Shown: positions 17,160-27,198, numbered from the stretch's first letter. The stretch is DNA of 56,564 nt from Planctomycetia bacterium (GCA_005786805.1 SYCV01000057.1:1-56564), one strand, 5' to 3'. Notes: generated from the letters alone by a model not told the origin. Numbers and translations: made by a program.

Positions 17160-18497
17160 TTGATCCCTGACCTAATTTTAAGGAGAAAAATTCAACCCGT
17201 GACCCTAGATGTTCAACGCGATAAAATCACTGTGGGATCGGAAAAAGCCTTCTTAGTTAGCGTTGTCTTGACAGAGCGCCCGCCAAATGAGGACCCCTTG
17301 GAGGAAATTCGCGGTTTAGCAACTTCGGCAGGCGCCATTATTGTGGGCGGTATTAGTCAAAAAAGACACGGAATTGCCCCGGCTACCTATCTTGGCAAAG
17401 GTAAACTTGAGGAATTGAAGCAACAGGTTTTAATGACTGGTGCAGATGTTGTTATATTTGACAATGAACTTTCCCCGGCCCAAATAAGAAACCTTGAAAA
17501 AGCCACAAAAGTGAAGGTTTTGGACCGAAGTGAATTAATTTTAGATATTTTTGCGACCCGTGCCAGAACTGTGGAATCCAAGTTGCAGGTTGAATTGGCC
17601 CAGCTGGTTTACGCGTTGCCTAGACTTAAAAGAATGTGGACCCATCTCTCAAGAATTGCTGCGGGAATTGGTATGCGGGGCCCTGGCGAAACCCAGTTGG
17701 AGGAGGACCGTCGGATTGTTGGATATCGTATCCGCGACTTGAAGAATAAGCTTCGTGAGGTTCAAGCTCGGAAAGAGAGGGAAGTTCAATCCAGAAAAGG
17801 GGAACATACTGTTTCTCTGGTCGGTTATACCAATGCGGGTAAAAGCACTTTGATGAATGTGCTAACTGATGCCGGGGTCGGCGTGGAAGATAAGCTTTTC
17901 TCCACCTTGGACACTAGAACCAGGCAATGGCGTCTCAAGGAATGGGGCAAAGTATTGCTTAGCGATACTGTTGGATTCATACGAGATTTACCTCATCACT
18001 TGGTTGCCTCATTCAAGGCGACTCTTGAGGAGGCTGTGCAGGCGAAATTGTTGATCCATGTCGTTGATGCCAGCAGTCCAAATGTTGAAGATCATATAAT
18101 CGCAGTGAAAAAAGTGCTGTCAGACCTCGGGTGTGCTGATAAACCAACCCTGCTGGTTTTAAATAAAATCGACAAAATTGTTGATGAATCCATCCTTCAT
18201 GTGCTGCAGGCAAGGCATCCGAATGCAATTTGCATAAGTGCGGCTGCCAACAAAGGTGTTGACCAGCTAAGGGATGCGGTGATAAGTGCCCTGAGCTCTG
18301 AATTTGTGACTCTCAAAGTCGAAGCTTCATCCGGGAATGGCAAATTATTTGCCTATCTGGCATCGAACGCTGAAATCATCAGGCAGGAATTTGTTGATGA
18401 TAAGGCGATTTTCGTTTGTTCGGTCCCCCGGCATTTGCTGCACAAAATTGAGGGGCCTGATGTGACAATTACCAAAATGAATGAGGCAGGTGTTTAA
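17160..18497 (+). CDS. hflX: ribosome-associated GTPase HflX
   Basis: The 445-residue frame has the HflX N-terminal domain (KRHGIAPATYLGKGKLEELKQQ; VIFDNELSPAQIRNLEKATKVKVLDR), then the signature RGPGETQLEEDRRIVGYRI. The G domain follows: P-loop GYTNAGKSTLMN, DTVGFIRDLPHHL with DTVG as G3, and NKID as G4. HflX splits or rescues stalled ribosomes using GTP and ATP. Start choice is uncertain: the frame can begin at a TTG (17160, weak AGAGG close upstream) or a GTG (17199, AGGAG 13 nt upstream). A terminator follows directly. Confidence 0.95.
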   Translation: MIPDLILRRKIQPVTLDVQRDKITVGSEKAFLVSVVLTERPPNEDPLEEIRGLATSAGAIIVGGISQKRHGIAPATYLGKGKLEELKQQVLMTGADVVIFDNELSPAQIRNLEKATKVKVLDRSELILDIFATRARTVESKLQVELAQLVYALPRLKRMWTHLSRIAAGIGMRGPGETQLEEDRRIVGYRIRDLKNKLREVQARKEREVQSRKGEHTVSLVGYTNAGKSTLMNVLTDAGVGVEDKLFSTLDTRTRQWRLKEWGKVLLSDTVGFIRDLPHHLVASFKATLEEAVQAKLLIHVVDASSPNVEDHIIAVKKVLSDLGCADKPTLLVLNKIDKIVDESILHVLQARHPNAICISAAANKGVDQLRDAVISALSSEFVTLKVEASSGNGKLFAYLASNAEIIRQEFVDDKAIFVCSVPRHLLHKIEGPDVTITKMNEAGV

Positions 18498-18503
18498 AAA
18501 AAA

Positions 18504-18528
18504 CCGGACTGATTAAGTCCGGCTTTTT
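18504..18528. terminator. bidirectional terminator after hflX
   Basis: A 7-bp perfect stem CCGGACT (18504-18510) with AGTCCGG (18516-18522), loop GATTA, is followed by CTTTTT. On the opposite strand it is followed by an eight-T run, so it can also end the convergent PpiD-like gene. Confidence 0.85.
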
Positions 18529-18553
18529 CAACATTGGCGATTTTGTCTTGACT

Positions 18554-21238
18554 TCAACTTCCTGAATCTTCCCTCGTATTGCGATTTCGGTAAGATTCCG
18601 CGATTGGAATCCTTCCGTTATCATCAAGTTTACTTGAAGCTTGAGACCTAAGTTTTTTCATGGTTTCATTCCTGAAGTCCCGGCTGTACTGGTCAAGGAA
18701 TATCTGCCACAAGGTGTCGGGTTCCTTTGATCTTGAAGAGGCGTTTTCATAAATTTTCTTGAATTCCGATGTGCCTGGTTCTGCCCTGGAAAGCAGCAGG
18801 GTGACATAGAAAGTGTTTTCAGGACGGTCCCTGACAACCATCGCTTCCCCCGGCTTTTTGAGGGTTAAAAGTTGCTCCAAAAGATTATTCCTGGGATAAG
18901 GAATGATGTCTGTTGGAATCCGGAAAGGTTGGTAAACCTTGGACTGGCCCGGTCCAGTTGTGTTTTGAGGAAGAATTCTGGTAACCCCGCTCAATTCTTT
19001 CAGATCGGTGTCTTTTTTGCTTGCAGTGAAACTTGAAAAATACCCTTTGGACTCCCGAACCAAGTCAGTGTAAGTGGTGGGCCATGTTTTTTTCTTTGCC
19101 TCATCAGCAATTTTCTCAGCCTCAGCCCGCGCCAGCTTCCTGGCTTTTTGAAGTTTCCATGCCTTGATGATCTCGGGTTTGGCTTCCTGTAAAGTTTGAT
19201 CCTTTGGCGATATATCCTCGGATCGCCAGATCAAATATGGTTCCTTTGAAAATATCCATCTGCTTGGGTCATTTTGAAACATTCTTTCATCGGGAGACCA
19301 ACGGGTTGTCTCATAAGTTCCATTACCCTGGAAGAACAATTGCCAGAATTCAGGAGCTTGCGGAGCATCCCGGTAGGATTCGATGAAGGATTTTTTAAGA
19401 TCGGTCAATTCTGGGTCAGAACCTACCTGGAAATAGGGCTTGGCGGATTTCATGGAGCGAATTTCCAAACCGTATTCTGAAACACCCTTGGAGACTAGTT
19501 TGTTCGCCTCTTCAGGTTTGTTCTTCAACTTTCCTAGTTCTTCTGTGAAAAGCACTAGATTCTCTCGCATCATTCTTGGCGAAAGAACATCCAGATATTT
19601 GTCAAAAAGGGTGGTTATTACGGTTTCCATTTCTGGAACTGATGGAACAAAATTAAATGGAAGTGAAATTGCAGTGAAAGGATTTGTGGAGGCGCAAGCC
19701 AATAGGGAGGAACTTAATATTTTTAGCCTGGCCTGAGTTTCGAAAGCGTAGGCCCCCCCATGAAAAATCGCTGCATTGAGAAATGGTGAGCCGAGTGTTT
19801 GATGAGTCCCGGCAATTTGGCCAATCAATCCTGCAACTAATTCAGGCCGTTGCATACTCTGTTCGTGAAGGACATCGGAAGAGGAGAATGGCGGATCAAA
19901 CCAGGAAGACCTGGAATCCTTGAATATCCTGTATTCCGCATACATGGGCTCCTGCGAAAATCCAGGCAGAATGGTTCCTAATGTGGCCCCGATGGATCCT
20001 CCAAAACTGTCCGCCTGAAGAAATGCAAGGGTTCTGGTCACAAATGGTGAAAGTGCGTTTGCTTCAGCCTTCTTTCTGAACACGGGTGACTCAGCTTTGG
20101 CTGTGGCATATTCACCCTTGACAATACGAGGTTGTCTAAAGCCAGGGCGGTCGCTGCCCGGGTTGATCTCGAAATTCTTGAATGAGTTGTAAAATTCCTC
20201 GATTTCTTTCTGAGTGGGTTCTTCTTGGACCTTTGCAATGAAATCCTCTGCTTGTATGGGGAGCATTATTACCCCGAGGCTGGCGCGATAATCCTTGAAA
20301 AAATTATAAAATTCAGTCGGGCTTGGGGTTCCAGCATTTCCCAGACGCTGCATCGGTTCTCGAAGATCACGATAACTGCGAACCCCGGGTGATTCGCCTA
20401 AAATCGATTCTTTCGCAAGCATGACGCGAAATTCATCTATCAGGATGGAAACCAATTCATCCTCATTCAAATAACCGTTTTTGGCCAAACCCTGGGCACT
20501 TGGTATTTGCTTGATTGAAGCACCGGAAGGCCAGACCTCCTGGTTAGCCGCTTCGTGATTTATAATCTTGCGGATTTCTTCCTCAGATAATTTTATTTTG
20601 AGACTGTCAGCTACTTTTATCCAAACCATGAAATCAAGTAGATCTTCAGGGTTTTTTCCACCGCCAAAATAAAGCTCTTCAATACCGCGCATTGCCGTGT
20701 TGGTTTCCCATGCCTCAAATCCCAATGATATTGCAAGGGTATCCAATGTGCGCATTTGGTCCGGATTTTTAATCGCGGTGCTTTGTGCGGAAAGAAAGCT
20801 CAAATCATTTTGCACACTCATCGCCTGCCAACCCGGGGGAAGTCGCATTTGCTGGGCAAAAAAGGGATTTCTTCGCATTCCCCATCCCTGCATCACCCTG
20901 CCGAAAGGATTTTCTGTGCCCTCTTTTATATCTTTTTGCTGTTTTTCAAGTTCAGTCATTGCCATGTTAACACCCATGGCGGTTGTTCGAATCATGAAGC
21001 TGTTCGCAAGGTCTCTTTGACGCGCGATTTTATCTAATTTTGACTCATAAACAGGTTCCCCATACAAGGTGGCGACTTGCATCCCCGGCCTGGTACGGTT
21101 GGCTAGCCATTCTTGAAGGGTTTGAAATAAATCGCCTTGGCCGAATGAAAAAACAAACACAATCATGCATACAATTGCAGCGATAGCCATAAGCGTACGT
21201 TGATTTTTTCGAAAACTTTCAAAAGGATTAAAAGCCAT
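18554..21238 (-). CDS. membrane-anchored PpiD/SurA-like folding factor
   Basis: The 894-residue protein has one N-terminal transmembrane segment (about residues 14-35) directly followed by GQGDLF, the layout of PpiD-type proteins (short cytoplasmic tail, anchor, large periplasmic part). Residues about 60-290 look like a SurA-N-type helical chaperone region (KLDKIARQRDLAN, LKIKLSEEEIRKIINHEA). Around residue 340 the PpiD-like segment EEPTQKEIEEFYNSFKNF starts a second half with several helical stretches. I cannot see a clear parvulin (PpiC) catalytic domain, so the chaperone role is inferred and isomerase activity is doubtful. Longer than E. coli PpiD (623 residues). Confidence 0.65.
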   Translation of the reverse strand: MAFNPFESFRKNQRTLMAIAAIVCMIVFVFSFGQGDLFQTLQEWLANRTRPGMQVATLYGEPVYESKLDKIARQRDLANSFMIRTTAMGVNMAMTELEKQQKDIKEGTENPFGRVMQGWGMRRNPFFAQQMRLPPGWQAMSVQNDLSFLSAQSTAIKNPDQMRTLDTLAISLGFEAWETNTAMRGIEELYFGGGKNPEDLLDFMVWIKVADSLKIKLSEEEIRKIINHEAANQEVWPSGASIKQIPSAQGLAKNGYLNEDELVSILIDEFRVMLAKESILGESPGVRSYRDLREPMQRLGNAGTPSPTEFYNFFKDYRASLGVIMLPIQAEDFIAKVQEEPTQKEIEEFYNSFKNFEINPGSDRPGFRQPRIVKGEYATAKAESPVFRKKAEANALSPFVTRTLAFLQADSFGGSIGATLGTILPGFSQEPMYAEYRIFKDSRSSWFDPPFSSSDVLHEQSMQRPELVAGLIGQIAGTHQTLGSPFLNAAIFHGGAYAFETQARLKILSSSLLACASTNPFTAISLPFNFVPSVPEMETVITTLFDKYLDVLSPRMMRENLVLFTEELGKLKNKPEEANKLVSKGVSEYGLEIRSMKSAKPYFQVGSDPELTDLKKSFIESYRDAPQAPEFWQLFFQGNGTYETTRWSPDERMFQNDPSRWIFSKEPYLIWRSEDISPKDQTLQEAKPEIIKAWKLQKARKLARAEAEKIADEAKKKTWPTTYTDLVRESKGYFSSFTASKKDTDLKELSGVTRILPQNTTGPGQSKVYQPFRIPTDIIPYPRNNLLEQLLTLKKPGEAMVVRDRPENTFYVTLLLSRAEPGTSEFKKIYENASSRSKEPDTLWQIFLDQYSRDFRNETMKKLRSQASSKLDDNGRIPIAESYRNRNTREDSGS

Positions 21239-21450
21239 ATGTCCGAGTCCTTTACGGAAAAAAATAGCACAAATTTTTAAGTCTTAGGCCTTGACACCCC
21301 GCAAGACCCTATATTAATGGAATGTTGGCTAATCCCAATAAGTTAGGGATTGTAGCGGGTCTTACCTTCAATACAACCTTAACTTATTCAATTGTTGGAT
21401 CTTAACTAGGTTTTTATGAAAACAGAAGCAAAAAGTCTGGAGTTAGTTTA

Positions 21451-24066
21451 GTGCCACCCAAAAAGAAAAAAAGCTTGGTCATTGTCGAATCTCCCGCAAA
21501 GGCAAAAACTATCCAGAAATATCTTGGTGATTCTTTTGATGTTGCCGCAAGCAAGGGACATGTTCGTGACTTGCCGAAAAGTAAATTTGGAATCGACATA
21601 GATGCTGGCTGGATCCCAACCTACAGAAACCTTTCTGACAGGAAGGAAGAATTAGGAGCGCTAAAAAAGTTGGCATCCAAGGCTGACATGGTGTATCTCG
21701 CACCCGATCCCGACCGTGAGGGAGAGGCAATCGCCTGGCATCTGAGTGAAGCCCTTGACTTGGATCCCAAAAAAACCAAGCGCGTCACTTTCAATGAAAT
21801 CACCAAGAAAGCTGTGACAGAGGCATTCAACAACCCCAGTGCGATAAACATGGGCCTTGTAAACGCCCAGGAAGCACGAAGATTTTTGGATAGGGTGGTG
21901 GGGTATAACCTTAGTCCATTGCTTAGCAGGGTTCTTGCCCGTGAATTGAGTGCAGGTAGGGTTCAATCTGTGGCAGTGCGCCTTATTGTGGACCGTGAAA
22001 AAGAAATTCAGGCATTCAAGCCCGAAGAATATTGGCGCATAATTGCCACCCTTTCAACACAGGGTAAGTCGACCAAGAAAAACCTTTTGACGATAAAAAA
22101 AGCCAAGGGTTCCGAGAAGGAAAATGAGGATGAGGATGAACCGGATCCAGAGACCGAGGCAACCAATGCGGAAGAAACACCAGGTTCAAATGATCTTCCC
22201 GAGGGGGTCTTTAAGGCTGAATTAACTGAATGGGATGGCCGGAAATTTTCCACCACAAATGAAGAAAACACCTTGGAAATTGCCGGAATTCTTGAAAAAG
22301 GTGCCTATGAAGTTTCCAAGCTAGAGCAAAAAGACAGGGAGGAAAAAGCCCCGCCACCTTTCACAACAAGCACCCTGCAGCAGCAAGCCAGTATCCGCAT
22401 GCGTTACACTGCCAAGCGCACCATGGGGATCGCCCAGAGGCTTTATCAAGGGGTTGATTTGGGTAGTGAGGGATCGATCGCGCTCATAACCTACATGCGA
22501 ACAGACAGCACTCGGGTTTCCGATGATGCTTTGAAGTCCTGCAGGGAACTTATAAGTTCGAAACATGGGGCGGATTATCTTCCTGCAAATCCCAATAAGT
22601 TTGCCTCGGGAAAAAGCGCCCAGGAAGCGCATGAAGCCATAAGGCCCACTGATTTAAGTTATACTCCGGAAAAAGTGGCAGGTCTTATCCCCCTTGAACA
22701 GGCTAAGCTTTACGCCTTGATCTACAATCGTTTTGTGGCAAGCCAGATGAAACCCGCGGTTTTTTCTGTCACCCAGGTTGAGGTCAAATGCGACAAGGGT
22801 TTGTTCAAGGCACAGGGTAAAATTCTTAAATTCGCAGGCTTTAGAAAAGTGTTGGCGCCGGGTGGCAAACAGGAAGACACTATGCTTCCTGAACTCAAGG
22901 AAAAACAGAAATTAAATCTTCAGGAATTGGTTGGAAGCCAGCACTTCACCCAACCGCCCTCCCGCTACGGCGAGGCAAGTCTTGTGAAAGTTTTGGAGAA
23001 GGAAGGCATTGGCCGCCCTAGCACTTATGCGACTATCATCAGCAAAATCCAAGAAAGATCCTATGTCGAGGTGAAGGACAGGAGATTTTACGCGACTGAA
23101 ATTGGAATCAAGGTGAATGACCTCCTGGTGGATTATTTTCCGACAGTTATGGATCTTAAATTCACAAGCCAAATGGAAGAGGAATTAGACCAGATTGAAA
23201 CATCAGCTGTTCCAAGGAATAAAGTCTTGGATGATTTCTTCGGGCCCTTTTCATCCTCGATGAGTGATGCCAAGGAAAAAATGCCCGGTGCCACCGAGAA
23301 ATGCCCTCAGTGTGGCAAGGAAATCATTGAAAGATACAGCAGGCGTGGTCGTTTCTATGGTTGTGCTGGCTATCCCGATTGTAATTACATAAAGAGAGCT
23401 GAAGGAACTGAACCCCGTGAAAAGCCTGTTCTTACCGAACATATTTGCCCCAGTTGTGGCAAACAAATGATGCAAAGATCAGGTAAAACTGGTCCTTTCC
23501 TGGGTTGTTCTGGTTACCCTGATTGTAAAACCACCATGAACTTTGATCCTGAAGGGGTGCCAGTAGTGACCACAAAACCCACGGAACATACCTGTGAAAA
23601 ATGTTCCAAGCCAATGGTTATTCGTGAGGGGAGAAGAGGGCCTTTTCTCGCATGCACCGGTTATCCCAAATGTAAAAATGCCAAGGATGTTGATGCCCAG
23701 GGTAATCCCGTGAAGCAATTGGATCTTGGCGTGAATTGTGAAAAATGTGGCGGCCCCATGAATGTCCGAAAGGGACCACGCGGACCATTCCTCGGGTGTG
23801 CCGCATATCCCAAATGTCGAAGTACCAAACCTATTCCTGAAGAATTAAAGGAAAAGGTCAATATCATGTATCCTCCTCCGCCTAAAGTGGAGATCCCGGA
23901 TGTCGAGATCACGGATACTTGCCCGGAATGCGACGGTCCAATGAAACTAAGGCCCGGTCGAAAAGGATTTTTTCTGGGTTGTTCAAAGTATCCCAAGTGC
24001 AAGGGAACCAAACCCTTGGACCCAGAATTGGCGGAAAAGCTTGAGTTTCCCGGCATGAATAAATAA
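21451..24066 (+). CDS. topA: DNA topoisomerase I (type IA) with five C-terminal zinc ribbons
   Basis: The 871 residues start at a GTG (21451) with GGAG 9 nt upstream. The Toprim domain begins SLVIVESPAKAKTIQKYLG and carries YLAPDPDREGEAIAWH (DxDxE metal site). The active-site tyrosine is Y348 in LITYMRTDSTRVS. The segment at residues about 215-250 is a very acidic insertion (many E and D). From C618 to about residue 855 there are five tandem tetracysteine units, each starting CPxC or CExC and ending YPDC or YPKC (first CPQCGKEIIERYS). E. coli TopA has fewer well-formed units. The enzyme relaxes negative supercoils. Flanked by terminators; probably monocistronic. Confidence 0.97.
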   Translation: MPPKKKKSLVIVESPAKAKTIQKYLGDSFDVAASKGHVRDLPKSKFGIDIDAGWIPTYRNLSDRKEELGALKKLASKADMVYLAPDPDREGEAIAWHLSEALDLDPKKTKRVTFNEITKKAVTEAFNNPSAINMGLVNAQEARRFLDRVVGYNLSPLLSRVLARELSAGRVQSVAVRLIVDREKEIQAFKPEEYWRIIATLSTQGKSTKKNLLTIKKAKGSEKENEDEDEPDPETEATNAEETPGSNDLPEGVFKAELTEWDGRKFSTTNEENTLEIAGILEKGAYEVSKLEQKDREEKAPPPFTTSTLQQQASIRMRYTAKRTMGIAQRLYQGVDLGSEGSIALITYMRTDSTRVSDDALKSCRELISSKHGADYLPANPNKFASGKSAQEAHEAIRPTDLSYTPEKVAGLIPLEQAKLYALIYNRFVASQMKPAVFSVTQVEVKCDKGLFKAQGKILKFAGFRKVLAPGGKQEDTMLPELKEKQKLNLQELVGSQHFTQPPSRYGEASLVKVLEKEGIGRPSTYATIISKIQERSYVEVKDRRFYATEIGIKVNDLLVDYFPTVMDLKFTSQMEEELDQIETSAVPRNKVLDDFFGPFSSSMSDAKEKMPGATEKCPQCGKEIIERYSRRGRFYGCAGYPDCNYIKRAEGTEPREKPVLTEHICPSCGKQMMQRSGKTGPFLGCSGYPDCKTTMNFDPEGVPVVTTKPTEHTCEKCSKPMVIREGRRGPFLACTGYPKCKNAKDVDAQGNPVKQLDLGVNCEKCGGPMNVRKGPRGPFLGCAAYPKCRSTKPIPEELKEKVNIMYPPPPKVEIPDVEITDTCPECDGPMKLRPGRKGFFLGCSKYPKCKGTKPLDPELAEKLEFPGMNK

Positions 24067-24088
24067 TTCTTTTATTTAATCAATCGAG

Positions 24089-24126
24089 AGAGTGATTCGG
24101 AATTTGTATTCCGGATCACTCTTTTT
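24089..24126. terminator. terminator between topA and trmB
   Basis: A 15-bp stem (24089-24103 with 24108-24122, one G-U pair) and a 4-nt loop are followed by a TTTTT run. It overlaps the last codons of the convergent trmB gene. Confidence 0.9.
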
Positions 24127-24901
24127 CGTTGGACTGGCTCTCCTCATAATCCAGTTTTTGAAGATAGCTTTCCGTTGTGAACAAGGGCATGGGTAAGTCG
24201 GACTCCAATTTTTGCAGGTCATTTTCCGTGAGATTGTTTAGTCTTGTGCCATGGCCCCTGTAAATATTCATGCCTCTTTTTAAAGATAGAATTTCCCTCC
24301 TGGTGCGACCCCGGGGCGCATCAGGCCAACAGCCGATTCTCTCATTGAAACTAAAGAAATTAGAGACGATTGATTTGATGTAATCCCAGTAAGCTTTGCT
24401 GTCCGTTTGCAGGAAAATTTGCCCATCATGGACAAGAACACGGTGAACAGCCGCTAAAAACCTGGGGGTTAGTAATCTTTCCAATGATTTTTCCGGATCA
24501 TGGTAGGGCTGGGGATGATAGCAATGAAGTTCAGTAACAGATCCCGTCGGCAAAAGTTTTTCAACAAAGTTTAGGCCATCGGTGACTAAAAATCGAAGAT
24601 TCTTAAGCCCTCGCTGGTTACCTCTTCGTGTGGCGTACCGTATGACTACGGGTAAAATGTCCGCCCCTAGATGATCATGGGATTCCCGCCAGACTGAACT
24701 ACCAAGGATAAATCTTCCATTCCCACAACCAACATCGACTATCAATGGTGCGGTTCTTCCAAATAATTCATTAAGGTCAAGTGTTCCCTGGTTAGGCAGT
24801 TTTTTTAAGGCTGTTTGGGTCCAGAATTCCGGTTCAAGGATTTCGCCTGCTATTGGTACTCCAAACTCTCGTTCGATTTTTCTTCGCTTTCTTTCCTGCA
24901 A
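24116..24901 (-). CDS. trmB: tRNA (guanine-N7-)-methyltransferase TrmB
   Basis: The 261-residue class I SAM methyltransferase has the SAM-binding motif LIVDVGCGNGRFILGSS (about residue 53). It also has the family segment HCYHPQPYHDPEKSLERLLTPRFL around residue 125, corresponding to the FPDPWPK-HKRRL region of TrmB; the motif here is diverged (YHPQPYHDP). TrmB methylates G46 in the variable loop of tRNAs. The frame starts at TTG (24901) as no earlier ATG is available. Last gene of trpB-trpA-trmB, 16 nt after trpA. The family call is good; the diverged motif leaves some doubt about exact substrate. Confidence 0.8.
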   Translation of the reverse strand: MQERKRRKIEREFGVPIAGEILEPEFWTQTALKKLPNQGTLDLNELFGRTAPLIVDVGCGNGRFILGSSVWRESHDHLGADILPVVIRYATRRGNQRGLKNLRFLVTDGLNFVEKLLPTGSVTELHCYHPQPYHDPEKSLERLLTPRFLAAVHRVLVHDGQIFLQTDSKAYWDYIKSIVSNFFSFNERIGCWPDAPRGRTRREILSLKRGMNIYRGHGTRLNNLTENDLQKLESDLPMPLFTTESYLQKLDYEESQSNEKE

Positions 24902-24917
24902 TTTTCAGCTCTTTTTG

Positions 24918-25736
24918 TTAGGGGTTAAGTGCGCCCACCAAGGATGCTGAAAGGTTTGCGATTGCATTTTTGACCGCATCCAATCCCGCTTTATCAGTGG
25001 TTTCGATATGTTTCACAATTGCGCTCCCAACTATTACCCCGTCAGCATGCTCGCGAAGCACCTTTGCATGTTCAGGTTTGCTTATGCCGAAACCCACGCA
25101 CAAGGGAAGCGGGGTTTGTTTTCTCAGCCAAGCAAGATTTTGAATGAGTTCCTCGGGGATTTTATCCCTTTCACCGGTAATTCCTGAAACACTTACACAA
25201 TAGAGAAAACCACTGCATGCTGAAAGGATGAGTAGGGCTCTTTCCTTTGGTGTGTTGGGAGTAACAAGTTGAATCAAACAAAGACCTGCTTTTTTGATAT
25301 CAACTGAAATTTCCAAAGATTCCTCAACCGGCAGATCGGGAATGATCAATCCTGAGAACCCGGCCTTGGAGCATTCATTGATGAATTTTTCTTTGCCAAA
25401 CCTGTGGATGATGCTTGCTGAAACCATCGCTACAATCGGAACTTGTAAGCTTGTTCTTTTAAGTTCGGCAGATGTTTCTGAAATCGCCTTGAAGATATGT
25501 TCGATTTTTATGCCTTTGTCCAGAGCCCGCGTATATGCGGCTTGGATCACCGGTCCATCAGCAATCGGATCGCTGTAGGGAAAACCTATCTCAATCACGG
25601 TGGCTCCATTTTTTGCCAGGGTTATCGCAAGTTCCTTGGTGCTGTTGATATCCGGGTCACCTGCTGCGATGAACGGGATAAATGCTTTTTTGTTTTCTTT
25701 TTTTAAATTTGCAAAAGCAGATTCAAGGGCATTCAT
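24918..25736 (-). CDS. trpA: tryptophan synthase alpha subunit
   Basis: The 272-residue TIM barrel has FIPFIAAGDPD (residues 20-30), the signature IEIGFPYSDPIADGPVIQAAYTRAL (about residues 46-70) with the catalytic Asp, and IPDLPVEES (near residue 138). C-terminally it has VGFGISKPEHA and GVIVGSAIVKHIE. The subunit splits indole-3-glycerol phosphate into indole and glyceraldehyde 3-phosphate, passing indole to TrpB through the tunnel. AGGA precedes the ATG. It is 56 nt after trpB on the same strand. Confidence 0.98.
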   Translation of the reverse strand: MNALESAFANLKKENKKAFIPFIAAGDPDINSTKELAITLAKNGATVIEIGFPYSDPIADGPVIQAAYTRALDKGIKIEHIFKAISETSAELKRTSLQVPIVAMVSASIIHRFGKEKFINECSKAGFSGLIIPDLPVEESLEISVDIKKAGLCLIQLVTPNTPKERALLILSACSGFLYCVSVSGITGERDKIPEELIQNLAWLRKQTPLPLCVGFGISKPEHAKVLREHADGVIVGSAIVKHIETTDKAGLDAVKNAIANLSASLVGALNP

Positions 25737-25792
25737 TGGGTTCGTTTCCTGATTTCGTTATCCAAATAATTTATCCGGTTGGTTTTGAGTTG

Positions 25793-27001
25793 TTATTCGA
25801 GACTGTTTCCTGCAACACGGGCGATTTCGTAGCAGTCTTTGTCGCCCCGTCCCGAAAAGCATACCACCACTACATCATCTTTGCTGAGTTTTGAGGCGAT
25901 TCGCATTGCTTCTACCACGGCATGTGCGGTTTCCAGCGCGGGCAAAATCCCTTCAAGTTTGGAGCAAAGGTCAAATCCGGCAAGTGCTTCAGTGTCGTTC
26001 ACATTCGTGTACCTGACCCTGCCGGAGTCTTTCCAGTAGCTATGTTCAGGGCCAACCCCCGGGTAGTCAAGTCCTGCAGATACAGAGTGAACATCAGCGG
26101 TTTGACCATCATGGTCTTGAAGGACATAACTGAAGGTGCCGTGCAAAATCCCAGGTGATCCATGGGATAAGGTAGCCGCGTGACCACCTGGCTTGGGCCC
26201 ATGCCCACCAGCCTCAACCCCGACCAATTCAACTTCCTTGTCATGGATGAAAGGGAAAAACATCCCGGCCGCATTGCTTCCACCACCAACACTGGCAACC
26301 ACGACCTTTGGGAGTTTTCCAGTTTGGGCAATACATTGTTCCCTGGATTCTGATCCGATCACGGATTGGAAATCCCTCACGATCCAAGGGAAGGGGTGGG
26401 GGCCGACAGCACTTCCAATGATGTAGTGGGTGTTGCCCACGGTGGACATCCAGTCGCGCATGGCTTCGTTTACCGCATCGCGAAGAGTTCTACTGCCCGT
26501 AGTCACTGGGCAGACTTCCGTTCCCATCGCTTGCATTTTAAAAACATTAAGTTTTTGCCTGCGGATATCTTCCTCGCCCATGTAAACCCTGCAGGGGAAA
26601 TTGAAAAGAGCGCAAGCTGTGGCGGTCGCGACGCCATGCTGCCCGGCCCCGGTTTCAGCGATTATTCTTTTCTTGCCCATTCTTTTCGCAAGAAGAGCCT
26701 GCCCGATGGAATTATTTATCTTGTGGGCACCGGTATGATTTAAATCCTCTCTTTTGAGTAGAATCTTGGCTCCGCCCGCTTCCTTGGTTAACCTTTCAGC
26801 GAAGTATAATCTTGAGGGTCTGCCAACAAATTCATTCAGATATCTATGGAATTCCTTTTGAAAAGATTCATCCTTGATGGCTTTTTCGTATTCAATTGTC
26901 AGCTCATTCAATGCCTCAATGAGGGTTTCAGGCACATACCTGCCACCAAAAGATCCGAATCTTCCCAAAGCATCCGGCGTTGATTGAAGTTTTGCGTTCA
27001 T
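25793..27001 (-). CDS. trpB: tryptophan synthase beta subunit
   Basis: The product has 402 residues from the ATG at 27001 (AAAAGG 6-10 nt upstream; an in-frame TTG lies two codons earlier). It shows [14 protein letters not shown], the PLP-lysine loop [47 protein letters not shown] and [16 protein letters not shown], all standard TrpB1 landmarks. It condenses indole with serine to tryptophan. No other trp genes are present, so the pathway is split across the genome. A plausible promoter lies at 27043-27071. Confidence 0.98.
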   Translation of the reverse strand: MNAKLQSTPDALGRFGSFGGRYVPETLIEALNELTIEYEKAIKDESFQKEFHRYLNEFVGRPSRLYFAERLTKEAGGAKILLKREDLNHTGAHKINNSIGQALLAKRMGKKRIIAETGAGQHGVATATACALFNFPCRVYMGEEDIRRQKLNVFKMQAMGTEVCPVTTGSRTLRDAVNEAMRDWMSTVGNTHYIIGSAVGPHPFPWIVRDFQSVIGSESREQCIAQTGKLPKVVVASVGGGSNAAGMFFPFIHDKEVELVGVEAGGHGPKPGGHAATLSHGSPGILHGTFSYVLQDHDGQTADVHSVSAGLDYPGVGPEHSYWKDSGRVRYTNVNDTEALAGFDLCSKLEGILPALETAHAVVEAMRIASKLSKDDVVVVCFSGRGDKDCYEIARVAGNSLE

Positions 27002-27042
27002 GTTCAACCTTTTTGTGCAAAAACAAATGATCCAACATATTC

Positions 27043-27071
27043 AGACTAGACTTGCAGATACGGTAGGTCAA
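27043..27071 (-). promoter_or_regulatory. possible sigma-70-type promoter of trpB operon
   Basis: On the minus strand TTGACC (27071-27066) and TAGTCT (27048-27043) are separated by 17 bp, 42 bp from the trpB start. The -10 match is weak. No leader peptide or attenuator is visible between it and trpB. Confidence 0.4.
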
Positions 27072-27167
27072 GCAAACCTGAATATAAGTCCTAAATATAA
27101 CTTATTGCTTAATGGTTCGAATTGTTATTCAATAATTGCAATGAGTTGAAAAGAGGCTTGAAAAATC

Positions 27168-27185
27168 AATCCAATCGGTTGGATT
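27168..27185 (+). repeat. short hairpin next to the mutM ribosome-binding site
   Basis: AATCCAA (27168-27174) and TTGGATT (27179-27185) form a perfect 7-bp stem with loop TCGG. It ends 1 nt before the AAGGG ribosome-binding sequence of mutM. Confidence 0.45.
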
Positions 27186-27198
27186 CAAGGGATTAGTG

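Noticed and set aside
27111-27125. GGTTCGAAT, similar to a tRNA T-loop
   Set aside because: The five bases on each side do not pair, and no anticodon or acceptor stem fits around it on either strand.
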